From contig WHVD01000025.1 in NCBI GenBank assembly GCA_015178975.1, positions 124,001-188,000 on the forward strand: a DNA stretch of 64,000 nt. The letters run 5' to 3'. The translations under genes were made by a program, and so were the position numbers. The DNA is from Hysterangium stoloniferum (taxonomy: Eukaryota; Basidiomycota; Agaricomycetes; Hysterangiales; Hysterangiaceae). Within the stretch, counting starts at the first letter, position 1; each line of letters starts with the position of its first letter. The notes beneath the pieces are model-generated. The model saw only the letters and a program-made list of their open reading frames with translations, was not told where the DNA came from and made no database searches. Below are positions 11,920 through 21,779 of this stretch, piece after piece.

Positions 11920-12924
11920 ATGAAAGCTTTTACTTCTCCTCAGGTTAGCCACAATCTCATTTTGCTCAATAAGGGCAAGTCTACTTCTCAGATCTCTGCA
12001 ATCACTGGCAGAGATCTGTTTACTATATCCAGAATTCACTTTACCCATTGCCCATCACTTGCCAAAGCACCTGGTGGCCATCCATGCAAGCTTTCTCCCT
12101 CAGATATTCATTATTCCCTCTAACAAATCACTTCTCAGAAGACAGAACATGCCACTGAGGTGACCAAAATCCTTCAAAATATGACTGGACAGTCCATTTC
12201 AGTGAAGACTGTTCATAGAGCACTCAAGAAGGCTGGAATGAGGGCTGTGGTGGAGAGAAAAGGCCTTTACTCACTAAGAGACATAGGAAGGCAAGGATGG
12301 ACTTTGCTCTGGCACACAAGGACTGGACTGTGGATGATTGGAAGAGGGCTGTTTGGTTAGATGAGACAAAAATCAATTGTTTGGAGTCAGATGGGAGGAA
12401 GTAGGTGTGGAAAAAGGCAGGAGAGGGGCTCAGTGATAGGGTGGCTGAGGTTACAATCAGGTTTGGAGGGGGAAATCTGATGTTGTGAGGCTGTATGTTG
12501 TGGGAAGGACCAGGATATTCCACCAAAATTGATGGAAGGATGGATGCTGACCTTTATGTTAGCATTATGGAAGATGAACTTCAAGAAATCATGGAGTATT
12601 ATGGCAAGAACACAGGAGATGTGGTCTTTCAGCAAGACAATGACCCCAAATACAAGAGCAAAAAGGCCACCAATTGGTTTAAAGACAATGGATTTGTGGT
12701 CATGGTATGGCCACCTCAGTCTGCTGACCTTAATCCAATTGAACACCTCTGGTATTACCTCAAAAGGAGGCTGGGTGGCACCCAAGAGTATCCATGAGTT
12801 GTGGGAGAGGGTTCAGACAGAGTGGGAGAGGATCCCTGCTTCTACTTGTCAGAACTTGATAGAGAGTATGCCTAGAAGGGTTGAGGCTTTTTTGAAGGCC
12901 AAGGGAGGCTACACCAAGTACTAG
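11920..12924 (+). pseudogene. Tc1-type DD34E transposase, inactivated
   Basis: The frame starts MKAFTSPQVSHNL with a helix-turn-helix-like N-terminus (GKSTSQISAITG, SVKTVHRALKKAGM). The catalytic triad is visible: LDETK (GAT 12360), QQDNDPKY (GAC 12636) and NPIEHLW (GAA 12741), with 34 residues between the last two, hence DD34E. The C-terminus ends KGGYTKY at 12924. Defects are stops TAA 12121, TAG 12402 and TGA 12486, plus frameshifts near 12256 and 12790. The two latter stops fall where relatives carry Trp, consistent with G-to-A changes. It would have cut and pasted the element at TA sites; it now needs a helper. Confidence 0.9.
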
Positions 12925-12953
12925 ATTGTTTAATCTGTATTTTTTTTATACCA

Positions 12954-13162
12954 GGGACAAAACCCTTCCAATGTGATTTTATTAGTGTTTTATTTATAGC
13001 ATGGGAAATACTAATGCTTATGTCATAATATTTTAAGGGCATATAGACAACATATAGACCTAACCAACCTCCAAAATTCAGGGCTGTATCTACAGTAGTT
13101 CTTGAGTTATTCAAGAATCTTTGCACAACTAAAAATCATTGGAAGGGTTTTGTCCCTCACTG
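12954..13162 (-). repeat. Right terminal inverted repeat of the Tc1 element
   Basis: Mirror of the left repeat. The 19-mer occurs at 12954-12972 and, inverted, at 13138-13156. A few substitutions separate the two repeats, showing age. Confidence 0.88.
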
Positions 13163-13164
13163 TA

Positions 13165-13507
13165 GATGGAGTTTCGACTGGTACAGTTTGAAACTCTGAT
13201 TGCGTAGATAGTTAAAGCCCGTCTGTGACAGTCAGGACGATACCCCAATCACAACTTACAGGACACTAACTGGTGTCTGGGTAAGTGGTGGTTGTGGGGT
13301 AAAAAGTGTCTGAGTTCTAACTACGGGTGCTAGAATACATAGGTCTGGCTTGTATGTGCCCACAAGAGTCAATGTACTGCATACATAGGTCGTCGAACTA
13401 ATTATAAGTGTATAATAAAATAGAGAGAAAGTAGAAATAATAATTGAAATATAGTATGAGCTCATCCAGACTATATTTCCTGAGTATATTTCGCCGTACC
13501 TCTCACA
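13165..13507 (-). repeat. LTR-A fragment, left part missing
   Basis: Minus-oriented LTR-A ending ACCTCTCACA, starting inside the LTR directly at the Tc1 edge. To its right the RT/RNase H region of element 1 resumes (AAGGCTGATC...). About 290 bp of host RNase H coding sequence present in elements 2 and 3 is missing across the Tc1/LTR junction. Confidence 0.8.
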
Positions 13508-14176
13508 AAGGCTGATCTTGCTTGGGTGTAGATTTTAGTATCTTTTAGGTCTTTGAGCGTCATTTTCTGTATTTGTTGAAGACAACATCCCAGTGTGAAG
13601 TCCAAAGCGTCCATGTATAGCCAATAAGGCATGCCACTCACAGGGTGTCCAAGTACTGGAGCAGAGCTCAACACAACTTTGATGTCTTCAAAAGCTTGGG
13701 CGTGTTCGGAATCCCAAGTCCAACGGACTCCTTTCTTTAAGAGGTTGAAGAGTGGAGCAACCATCCAGGAATAAAATAGTATGTAAGTGGAGAAGTACCG
13801 AACCATCCCGAGGAAATGTAGAAGATCTGCTATCTTGGAAGGCATAGCTAGTTCTAGTATGGCAGCAACCTTTTCTTGATGGGTCGAAAAGCCGAGTCTA
13901 GACACCTTATGTCCTAGTAATAGAATCGAGTTATACCCAATGTAGCACTTTTCAGGCAAGAGAGTGATTCCCACTGCAATTATGGCTTGTAGAACCTGGT
14001 CTAGATGCTCTAAATGATCATCCCATGTCTTAGAAAAGATCATGATGTCATCAAGATAAACTAGGCAGAATATCCATAAGTAAGATGCAAGTACAGTTTG
14101 CATAACTCTCTGGAATATAGAGGGTCCATTACAAAGTCCAAAGGGCATTCTTCTAAATTGCCACAGTCCTCGATGG
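13508..14176 (-). pseudogene. Element 1 reverse transcriptase and RNase H start
   Basis: The open frame from 14148 carries the RT palm: MPFGLCNGPSIFQRVMQ, then FCLVYLDDIMIFSK with both catalytic Asp present, then LGHKVSRLGFS. It runs into RNase H (MPYWLYMDALDF, KDTKIYTQARSAF) before LTR-A interrupts at 13507. Upstream RT motifs continue after the LTR-D and LTR-A insertions at 17308. This is the only family-A copy here with an intact DD pair. Confidence 0.85.
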
Positions 14177-14973
14177 GATCTTGTGATGTATTAGCCTTAC
14201 TTTAATACTATTTTCTGAAAAAGGAGTCCAGTGCTCTATCAAAATGTGCAAATACTCAATTAACTGCAAGGTAAAATAATTTAAGTATTTGATATTAATC
14301 AGTGGCAGCCTGAATAGACTTAGAACCCCTGAAGTCAAGAGTTTACTTGAATATATGCACCCTACTTTGCAAAGAAGGTTTTGAGAGCTGCTTGTGCAAG
14401 CTTGTTCTTTTTCTGTGAAAATATATACTTAGAATATGAATAACAATTCACTGATTCAGAATCTAGATTCAACTTCGATTCTAGCTAGTTTATATATATT
14501 TTATATTATTTATCAAACAGTAAAAATATTTATAAACAGGTCAAAAGGTTAGATATAGAATAAAACACTTATTTGACTAATATATGCTTTATTTACACTA
14601 ACCTACAGGGTCTACTGTGATACTAACTTATCAGGATCTTAATGTAGTCTTAGGATCTTGCAAGGATATTCTCAGTATTTATTTATGTGAATATGCTTTA
14701 CTGATTCACAATAAATGAGCAATGGAACAGGGATTATTTGCAATGTAATAAACAGTCAAATTACTCAACTAGAGGTGACTGAAGTCTTAGAGTACAAATA
14801 ACAATGTAGAGGGATTATTTGCAATGTAATTAACAATCACATGACTCAACTAGAGGTGACTAAAGTTTTAGATTACAAATAACAATGTAAAGAAAACTAA
14901 TAATCAGTACTCAATTAAGAGGTGACTATAGTATAAAGGATTAATACCAGAAGCTCAACAAGAGGTGGCAGGG

Positions 14974-15447
14974 TGTGAGGAGTATGCTTTTACCACAGTT
15001 TCATTGTGGTAAAACACTCCTTTTATTTCATTTATATTTTACATATTCTATTCATATTTTACTATCTTTCATATTCTTCAAATATCGCATATTTCATTAG
15101 TTCGAAGCATTGTGTATACTTGTGGGTGCACTCAGCACCAATTAGAACTCAGACACACTTTAACCCAAGAACCACCACTCGTAAGACACAAACTAGGTCT
15201 ACTATGAGCGGTGATCAGGGTAACGTGTCAGCTACTACATAAGTAGCAGTATCTGAACTACTGAGCACTTCTGGCCTCAAACTGTAATAGTCGAGGCCTC
15301 CACTCGAACCATTGCACTCGTTGACTCCTTCGTCATCTCGTGCTCTTTCTCTCACTTTCTCTTATATTGCACCGAATAGGTCAATATCCTTCCTTTCTAC
15401 TCATTTCTTCGTATATAGAACGGTCAGAACTTCTACCACTCTTCACA
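14974..15447 (+). repeat. Solo LTR, family C
   Basis: 474 bp, TGTGAGGAGTATGC to CACTCTTCACA, with perfect CAGGG duplications (14969-14973 and 15448-15452). It is nested inside LTR-D. A shorter relative in opposite orientation is at 60872-61276. Confidence 0.9.
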
Positions 15448-15692
15448 CAGGGAATCCTGATTGGTCAGAAGAGTGACCAGGGGGTAGGACTATTGTCAGA
15501 AGCTCAACTAGAGGTGACAAAGGATCCTGAGACAGCTTAGGTCAGCAGCTCAACTAGAGGTGACTAAGTGTATATATGTATTTGTCCAACAGCCCAACTA
15601 GGGGTGGAATAAACTGCTTGCTGCAGTGGCACACTGATGTGGCTGATAAAATGTAGTAAAGATGATATGATATTCAAGGCTGGAGCTGAGCT

Positions 15693-15861
15693 CCTTATAT
15701 ACATTTTGGTCTGAGACATTTAGAAGATTCTAGAAGATTGAATGATGTCATTTAGAATTTTCTAGAACTTTCTAGAGCATTGTGGAAAGTTCTAACTACT
15801 TCTACGACACTATAGAATGTTCTTGGCACAATAGAACATTCTGGAATCTTATAGAATATTC
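15693..15861 (-). promoter_or_regulatory. Heat-shock-element array and TATA box of LTR-D copy 1
   Basis: The TATA box, read on the minus strand, is TATATAAGG at 15701-15693. Upstream (rightward) are HSF-type sites: GAAgaTTCtaGAA at 15723-15735, the four-unit GAAttTTCtaGAActTTC at 15755-15772, the three-unit GAAcaTTCtgGAA at 15834-15846, and two-unit sites at 15785, 15815 and 15854. Alternating nGAAn pentamers are the established binding pattern of heat-shock factor. Activity is inferred. Confidence 0.72.
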
Positions 15862-16104
15862 TACAATATTCTATCTATTATTAGTACATATTATCTACTA
15901 TTGCATTGGAAGCCATTGGAATATTCCAGGGAATTTCCGGTTTTTGCTGTAGTAGCATATATGATGACATAATGCTCTCGCGCCTGTGCGCACACATGAC
16001 ACCCTTCGCGTCTTGTGACTGTCACGTGTTGTGACTGTCATGCACCTTTGTGACTGTCGCGCGCCTCTGTGACCATCGCGTGCCCTTGTGACAACTGTCA
16101 CCTG

Positions 16105-16199
16105 TTGTGACAGATGTCACTCATTGTGACAGATGTCACTCATTGTGACAGATGTCACTCATTGTGACAGATGTCACTCATTGTGACAGATGTCACTCA
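16105..16199. repeat. 19-bp minisatellite, five units
   Basis: Five identical tandem copies of TTGTGACAGATGTCACTCA. Each unit contains the short palindrome GTGAC-AGAT-GTCAC. More degenerate GTGAC repeats extend leftward to about 16010. The matching place in LTR-D copy 2 has a different 19-bp unit. Confidence 0.95.
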
Positions 16200-16677
16200 T
16201 TGTGACGGCTTTTTCCCATGCGCTGTGTAATAAGCACCAGGTGGCCGGTTTTTATATTATTATATAATTATTATATTTATTTTTAGTTAATTATAAATAT
16301 AATAATATTTTATTATAATAATATATAATATATATTTTTCGCCTTGATAATGCATGATTATTTCACATTGCATTTTGTAGTTATTGGAGTTTGAAATGTC
16401 ATGTGAATATCACATGATCTTTTTGCATGTTGTGTGTAAGCGCTGAGTCACTGGTGTATGACATATTAATCAAAAAGAATAAAGGATAGAAATTCCATAG
16501 CTTGCTCAATTTATAAGATAAAAATACAGAATAAATTGCATAAATTCAAGATAAATCAATACAATATTGTACAATTTTGTCATCACGATATAATTACATT
16601 TAAATCTTATTTTTCACAATTTGTTAGGAGAGATTGGTTAAAAAATTGGAAAAAACCTAGAAATACATAACAGATCT

Positions 16678-17307
16678 TGTGAAGAGTAGTGGAAGTTCTA
16701 ACCGTTCTATATACGAAGGATATCGACCGTTTAGGTACGACACCAAGATGTATTGACTGTCGAAGTCTAATACAGAATGAACACGTATTGACTACTTAGT
16801 TCAATACGGTAGAGGGAAGTAGCTATCTAGAATAAGGTAGAGAGCTAAAACGAATAAGTAGAATCGACTGTCAAGTGCGATTCTGAATGACTGCTCGAGA
16901 GTAAAGTAGAGTACTAGAGAGTCGAATAATAGAGTAGCGTGGATGTGGTCCACGCGAGTGGAGATAAGGATTGAGTTTTGACTGGTACAGTTCGAAACTC
17001 TGATAGAGTAGATAGCTAAAGCCCATCTGTGACAGTCGAGATGATACACTAATCACAACTTACAGGACACTAATGGGTGTCTGAGTAAGTCGTGGTTGCG
17101 GTGTAAAAAGTGTCTGAGTTCTAAACTATGGGTGCTAGAATACATAAGTCTGGTGTGTGTGTGCCCACAAGAGTCGATGTACCGCATACATAGGTCGTCA
17201 AACTAATTATAGATATAATAAAAGAGAGAAAATAGAAATAATAAAGGAGATATAGTAAGAGCTCATCTGACTATATTTCCTGAGTGTATTTCGCCATACC
17301 TCTCACA
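16678..17307 (-). repeat. Solo LTR, family A
   Basis: 630 bp, TGTGAAGAGTAG to ACCTCTCACA. GATCT lies on both sides (16673-16677 and 17308-17312). The left GATCT is also the right duplication of LTR-D, so two elements used the same pentamer in succession. Confidence 0.9.
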
Positions 17308-18852
17308 GATCTGAAGGTGGTCTTCAGTTTATCTTCTTCTAACATTTCAAGTTGGGTAAAGCTGGCTAATGTGTCAAAGGAAGATAGGATGTTGGATCCT
17401 GAAAGCACTTGCATGATTTCAGACTGGATGGCAACGGGAGTTTTTTGGAAACTGTTAGGCTGTTCAACTTCCTATAGTCAATCACCACTCGCGGTTTCGC
17501 ATTGTGATAGACGACAAAGGCTGGCACCCCCCAAGGAGTTTTGGATGGTTCGATTACTCCCTGTTGAAACCAAGTATCCATTTGTTCATCAATGACCTTC
17601 CTATTGGCTGGGGAAGTTGGAAACATTGACATTGAAATAGATTGTGCACCTTCTTTCCACGGGACATTGACTTTGATGTCTACTTGTCCTATTCTATTCT
17701 TGATAGGCTCTCTATGAGGTGAGTGATCTTAGTTTCCGTTGACTGCATCAATGCCTTCTCAGTTGAAGATCTAGGCATCTGAGCCCATTTGTTCGCATCA
17801 TGAATTAATCCAACGGTTTCCCCTTGTCTAATGATTCTTGGTGTCAGAGAGGGGTTAGTGAGAGGTATCACGGCACGTTCCCTAGAGATAGCAGTGGTGG
17901 GAGCGGCTAGTATACTTCCATCATCATTCTGCAAGACAACTCCCTTGACTATCCATTGGTCACCGATAAGTTCTCCGACAAAGATTGGTACTAATCGAGC
18001 TGATTCCGGCTCTATAGTACAATCCTGTAGGGCCCATGTGAGTCTTTCAGTATGCACCCCTTTGTCTGGTTTGGAAGTCAATTCAGGTGAGTCATTGGCT
18101 AGTTCCTCAAGGGGGACCTTGCTAATCGAGAAGGCTAAAGGCTGCAGCTCCTTGGAGGAACTGGCTGGGATAGACCCTGCCCTCCCTGGTAGAATCAATC
18201 TAGAGCCCAATGGCTGGTCTCATAGTGTCCTGATCTCATAGTTCACATGAAAGTCCTCCCTGAGAAGAATTGGGACGGTCATGCCTCGGATGTACATTTC
18301 GGCGGTAAATTTAAGGAGCATACCAGTGTCATCTTTGAGGTAAATGGGGACATTGACGTATCCCAAGACCTTAGCATTACCGGTAAGCTGTACGAGGCGC
18401 AACTTAAGTCCTTGCTTGAGCTTGGGGCGGTCCTCTAGTTCCTTATAGAAATCCTCCGAAATTAAGGAGAGGTCAGCCCCAGCGTCCAGCCTGATTTTAA
18501 TAGGACTAGAGGCTTCTGAGTTCCCTATGTGTCCGTAGACATGTAATGCTGAAATCCCAATACTGGAGTATCCACCCGCAGGATCCCTTCTGCGGTAAAT
18601 GATGGTCGAATTCTCCTTCATAAACTGACTGGATCAAGGGTATTGGACCCTGAACCTTTTTCTTGTGGCCAGTTCAATGTTCCTCCTGATGCGTCTACTG
18701 TAAGGTACCTTGGGCATAGCGTTTGGAACGGAGTCATCCACTTCAGAGTCTGACTCCTCACAAGGAATTAGGTTGGGTAACTGTCCTGGGTCAAAGGGGA
18801 AGTTCTCCTCCTCTGATCCCTCTAACTCAGAGGGGTCTTCTATAATGTACAT
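17308..18852 (-). pseudogene. Element 1 protease and N-terminal RT
   Basis: Minus strand. A leading acidic region (EDPSELEGSEEENFPFDPGQ), then the protease active site IRLDAGADLSLI near 18490 and the C-terminal protease block near 18250. The 18210-17689 frame is a linker. RT starts at 17632 (MSMFPTSPANRKVIDEQMD, IEPSKTPWGVPAFVVYHN, VIDYRKLNSL). Relative to element 2, about 300 bp between linker and RT is deleted near 17700. The active-site triad is D-A-G, not the usual D-S/T-G. Frameshifts occur. Confidence 0.8.
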
Positions 18853-20331
18853 AGGTCTGATTTATTTCCTTAGATCGATCAGTTCGCAGATACTTCCTCG
18901 TTGTCAATTTCCTCAATGGTAAGAGGTTCGGATCGCAATAAGGCTCCCATCTCAGTCAGACCTTTCCGGTTCTGACGATGAGCATCCAGCCAGTCTCCTT
19001 TCTCAAGGAAATTACAGTCTGATCTAGAAACATAGACTTGTGATGCTTCATTCTCATTTGAAGGTGAACTCGTGTCTAAAATAATGTTGTCCTCTGATTG
19101 AGGAAGGTAGACAGAAATGAAAAGCAATTCCTCATCAACATTATGTACTTGTCCCTGTATGCTTAATCCATAAACCATTTCATAAGCCCTCTGATCCTCC
19201 GCCTCCTCGGTTGGGTTCTACATGGAGCATTTGTTAATAGAGACATAGTGTGACATCCTACCCATATGAGGGCAGGGGATCTTAAAATGTTCCAAACTCC
19301 TGCAAATCCAGCACTCCTTTGGTGGTTTAGTGACACTTTTCTTGTCACTTCATTCGAAAAAGAACTTGCCATGTTTCTTACCCTGTTTCATGTTAGATCT
19401 CCTAGGGACAGTTTTATCTTTGGCTTCACTGAGAAGGACGTGACCTCAATTAGTGGGGTCGATTCCTCTAGAGTGTTCTTCCTCATGCCAGGGATCCGAC
19501 ACTTCCTGTTCAGCGATCATGACTCTGGGCTTCTGAAACCGATAACACTCTCGATGTGTTTGGACCCAAGCATTAATCAGAGCCTCTTGTAGATTGTTAG
19601 CATAAGTCTGCAAGCTCATGATGTCGTTGATGGGTTGTCCTTGTAGAAGGTAAAGCCATTCTGTGGGCAGTGTCAGGATGAGTCTGCACATTTTGTCCTT
19701 TCAATTTTGGTGGAACCCATACAAGAATCGATAAAGCATAATTCTCCATTGAATGTAGTGAATGGGTGTCTCACGATCGTGGCCAGTTTGTCGAAATTTC
19801 ATGGCTTCCCATTCTAAGGCTAAGGATCACGCCAACAAGTTCCAAGTAATCCCTCTATGATGCCCCAAAGGAACAATCCATGAGATCGACTGAATTCAGT
19901 GCGATGTTCATGGTCCAGGGTGCACCACCAGATCTTGGCATTGCTGGTGAGTTGTCTTGACAGAGTGACTCCTAACAACGTGCTCATGGAGTCTGATATC
20001 TCCAAGAGACTCATGATATCCATGATGTAGTCCAAAGCCTTGGATTGAGTTCCATCATATTCGGGAAGGTCAGACCATTTTATCTTGATGTCGTTGGTGT
20101 TAAGAGTGATCTTTTTATCCTTAGGTAAGTCATCGATAAGTGTGCTGGCTCGAGGCTGTGTCAGAGTTCGAAAGGGGGAGTTAGGTACTCCACTGTGACA
20201 CCCCTCTGAACTATTAGAACTCCTGGATAAACTGCTAGGTGGTCCTCCTGGTGGTAGAAAGGGATTCGAGGAGATTGGCAGGGAATGGCAGGGATCATCT
20301 GGATTCAGCGATCCTCAACCAGCAACCTGAC
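18853..20331 (-). pseudogene. Element 1 gag
   Basis: Minus-strand Gag in several frames. Capsid-like segments are at 20035-19820 (MDYIMDIMSLLEISDSMS, LTSNAKIWWCTLDHEH) and 19691-19446 (INDIMSLQTYANNLQEALINAW). A zinc knuckle CWICRSLEHFKIPC (C-x2-C-x4-H-x4-C) is near 19300. The C-terminus ends EVSAN-TGA at about 18890. The N-terminus is lost at the LTR-A junction at 20332. Confidence 0.75.
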
Positions 20332-20594
20332 TGTGAGAGGGATAGCGAAATATGCTCAGGAAATATAGTCTGGATAAGCCCATACTATATTCCCATTATT
20401 ATTTCTTCTTTCTCTTTATTCTATTATACACTTATATTAGTTCGATGACCTATGTATGCGGTACATCAACTCTTGTGGGCACATACATGCCAGACTCATG
20501 TATTCTAGCGCCCGTAATTAGAACTCAGACACTTTTTCCCCCACAACCACAACTTACCCAGACACCCAGTTAGTGTCCTGTAAGTTGTGATTGG
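20332..20594 (+). repeat. Truncated LTR-A, plus orientation
   Basis: The first ~263 bp of LTR-A (TGTGAGAGGGATAGCG...GTAAGTTGTGATTGG), ending abruptly next to the element 1 primer-binding site. It replaces the N-terminal gag coding region present in element 2 (50665-49877). Confidence 0.75.
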
Positions 20595-20596
20595 TC

Positions 20597-20612
20597 TGGC
20601 CTGGATCACCAC
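20597..20612 (-). other. Primer-binding site next to the 5' LTR
   Basis: Adjacent to the 5' LTR, the minus strand reads GTGGTGATCCAGGCC, i.e. TGG followed by sequence that could pair with a tRNA 3' end of the form GGCCNGGATCACCA. The same motif follows the 5' LTR of element 2 (TGGTGATCCGGGCC at about 50730-50744). The tRNA was not identified. Confidence 0.55.
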
Positions 20613-21244
20613 TGTGAAGAGTGGTGGAAGTTCTAACCGTTCTATATACAAAGAATATTGACCGTTTAGGTATGACACAAAGATGTATTGACTATCTAAG
20701 TCTAATACAGACCGAACACGTATTGACTATGTAGTTCAATATGGTTGAGTGGAATAGCTATCTAAAGTAGAATAGAGAGCTAAAACGAATAAGGAGAATC
20801 GACTGTAAAGTATGATTCTGAATGACTGCTCGAGCATAGAAGAGAATAATGAGAGAGTCAAATAACAGAGCAGTGCAGATGTAGTCCATGCGGATTGAGA
20901 TAAAGGTTGAGTTTCAACTAATATAGTTTGAAACTCTGATTGCACAGATAGTTAAAGCCCATCTGTGACGGTCGATATGATACCCCAATCACAACTTACA
21001 GGACACTAACTGGTGTCTGGGTAAGTCATGGTTGCGGGGTAAAAAGTGTCTCATTCTAACTATGGGCACTAGAATACATAAGTCTGGTGTGTATGCACCC
21101 ACAAGAGTTGATGTACTGAATACATAGGTCATTGAACTACTTATGTGTATAATAAAATAGAGAGAAAGCAGAAATAATAATGGAAATATAGTATGAGCTC
21201 ATCCAGACTATATTTCCTGAGTATATTTCACCATACCTCTCACA
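20613..21244 (-). repeat. 5' LTR of element 1 (family A)
   Basis: 632 bp, TGTGAAGAGTGG to ACCTCTCACA, followed by GCTAG (21245-21249), which matches the sequence before the 3' LTR. Confidence 0.9.
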
Positions 21245-21334
21245 GCTAGATAGTGATGGTGGATTCAGTTGGAAGCCATTCAGGATGGCTGAGATGATAC
21301 CCCAGTCACGAATGGTCAGAACTTCCACCACTCT

Positions 21335-21779
21335 TCACACTGAGTGACTGCTCTAATGATTAAGGAAATAATATAGGAGAGTCAAACAAAGCAGAGTAGC
21401 GTGGATATAGTCTGCATGAATTGAGATAACAGTTCGGGTTTCAACTAATATGGTTCAAAATGGTGATTGTGCTGATAGTTGAAGCCCATCTGTGATGGTC
21501 AAGATGATACCCCAATCACAACTTGCAGGACACTAAGTGGGTGTCTGGGCAAGCTGTGGTTATGGGGTAAAAAGTGTCTGAGTTTCAACTATAGGTGCTA
21601 AAGTACATAGGTCTAGTGCGTATGTCCCCACAAGAGTCTATTTACTGTAGGATTACATATTAGTCATCAAACTAATATATGCATATGATAAAATAGAGAG
21701 AAAATAGAAATAATAATTGAAATATAGTGTGGATCTGTCTGGGCTATATTTCAGAATATATTTCGCAGTACCTCTCCCA
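21335..21779 (-). repeat. Degenerate LTR-A, 3' LTR of a deleted element
   Basis: Diverged LTR-A in minus orientation, ending GTACCTCTCCCA and followed by the ORF3 C-terminus, the arrangement expected for a 3' LTR. It lacks its first ~150 bp. A short LTR-A terminus (AACTTCCACCACTCTTCACA) lies just left at 21318-21337. Confidence 0.65.

Larger units (their letters stand above)
11571..13162 (+). mobile_element. Tc1-type DNA transposon
   Basis: 1592-bp element starting CAGTGAGGGAC and ending GTCCCTCACTG, with TA at 11569-11570 and 13163-13164. Terminal inverted repeats are about 209 bp (11571-11779 and 12954-13162). The transposase is plus strand and disabled. The left flank is element 1 RNase H sequence; the right flank is internal LTR-A, so the flanks do not rejoin into one empty site. 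Confidence 0.92.
14182..16672 (-). repeat. Solo LTR, family D (about 2 kb), copy 1
   Basis: It starts TGTGATGTAT and ends ATACATAACA, near-perfect inverted termini. GATCT flanks it (14177-14181 and 16673-16677) and it interrupts the RT frame. Length is 2491 bp, or about 2012 bp without the nested LTR-C. No protein-coding frame. It holds an LTR promoter with heat-shock elements (15693-15861), repeated CTCAACTAGAGGTGAC motifs and a minisatellite. Its termini resemble those of LTR-E (TGTGATGTAT/ATACATTACA). A second copy is at 51369-54508. Confidence 0.8.
3620..21244 (-). mobile_element. Element 1: nested Ty3/gypsy chromovirus with extra ORF3
   Basis: A minus-strand LTR retrotransposon. The 5' LTR is 20613-21244, the 3' LTR is 3620-4217, and GCTAG flanks both outer ends (3615-3619 and 21245-21249). 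Reading from right to left: primer site, gag (20331-18853), protease and RT start (18852-17308), RT (14176-13508), integrase and chromodomain (11568-9621), ORF3 (9426-4218). Later insertions expand it to 17.6 kb: LTR-D 14182-16672 with LTR-C inside, solo LTR-A copies at 16678 and 7339, solo LTR-B at 4574, a Tc1 element at 11571, and an LTR-A-bounded block at 5540-6984. All frames are broken. Confidence 0.85.

Noticed and set aside
16010..16205. Possible CRISPR-like array
   Set aside because: Units are directly tandem, with no unique spacers, inside a fungal LTR; it is a minisatellite.
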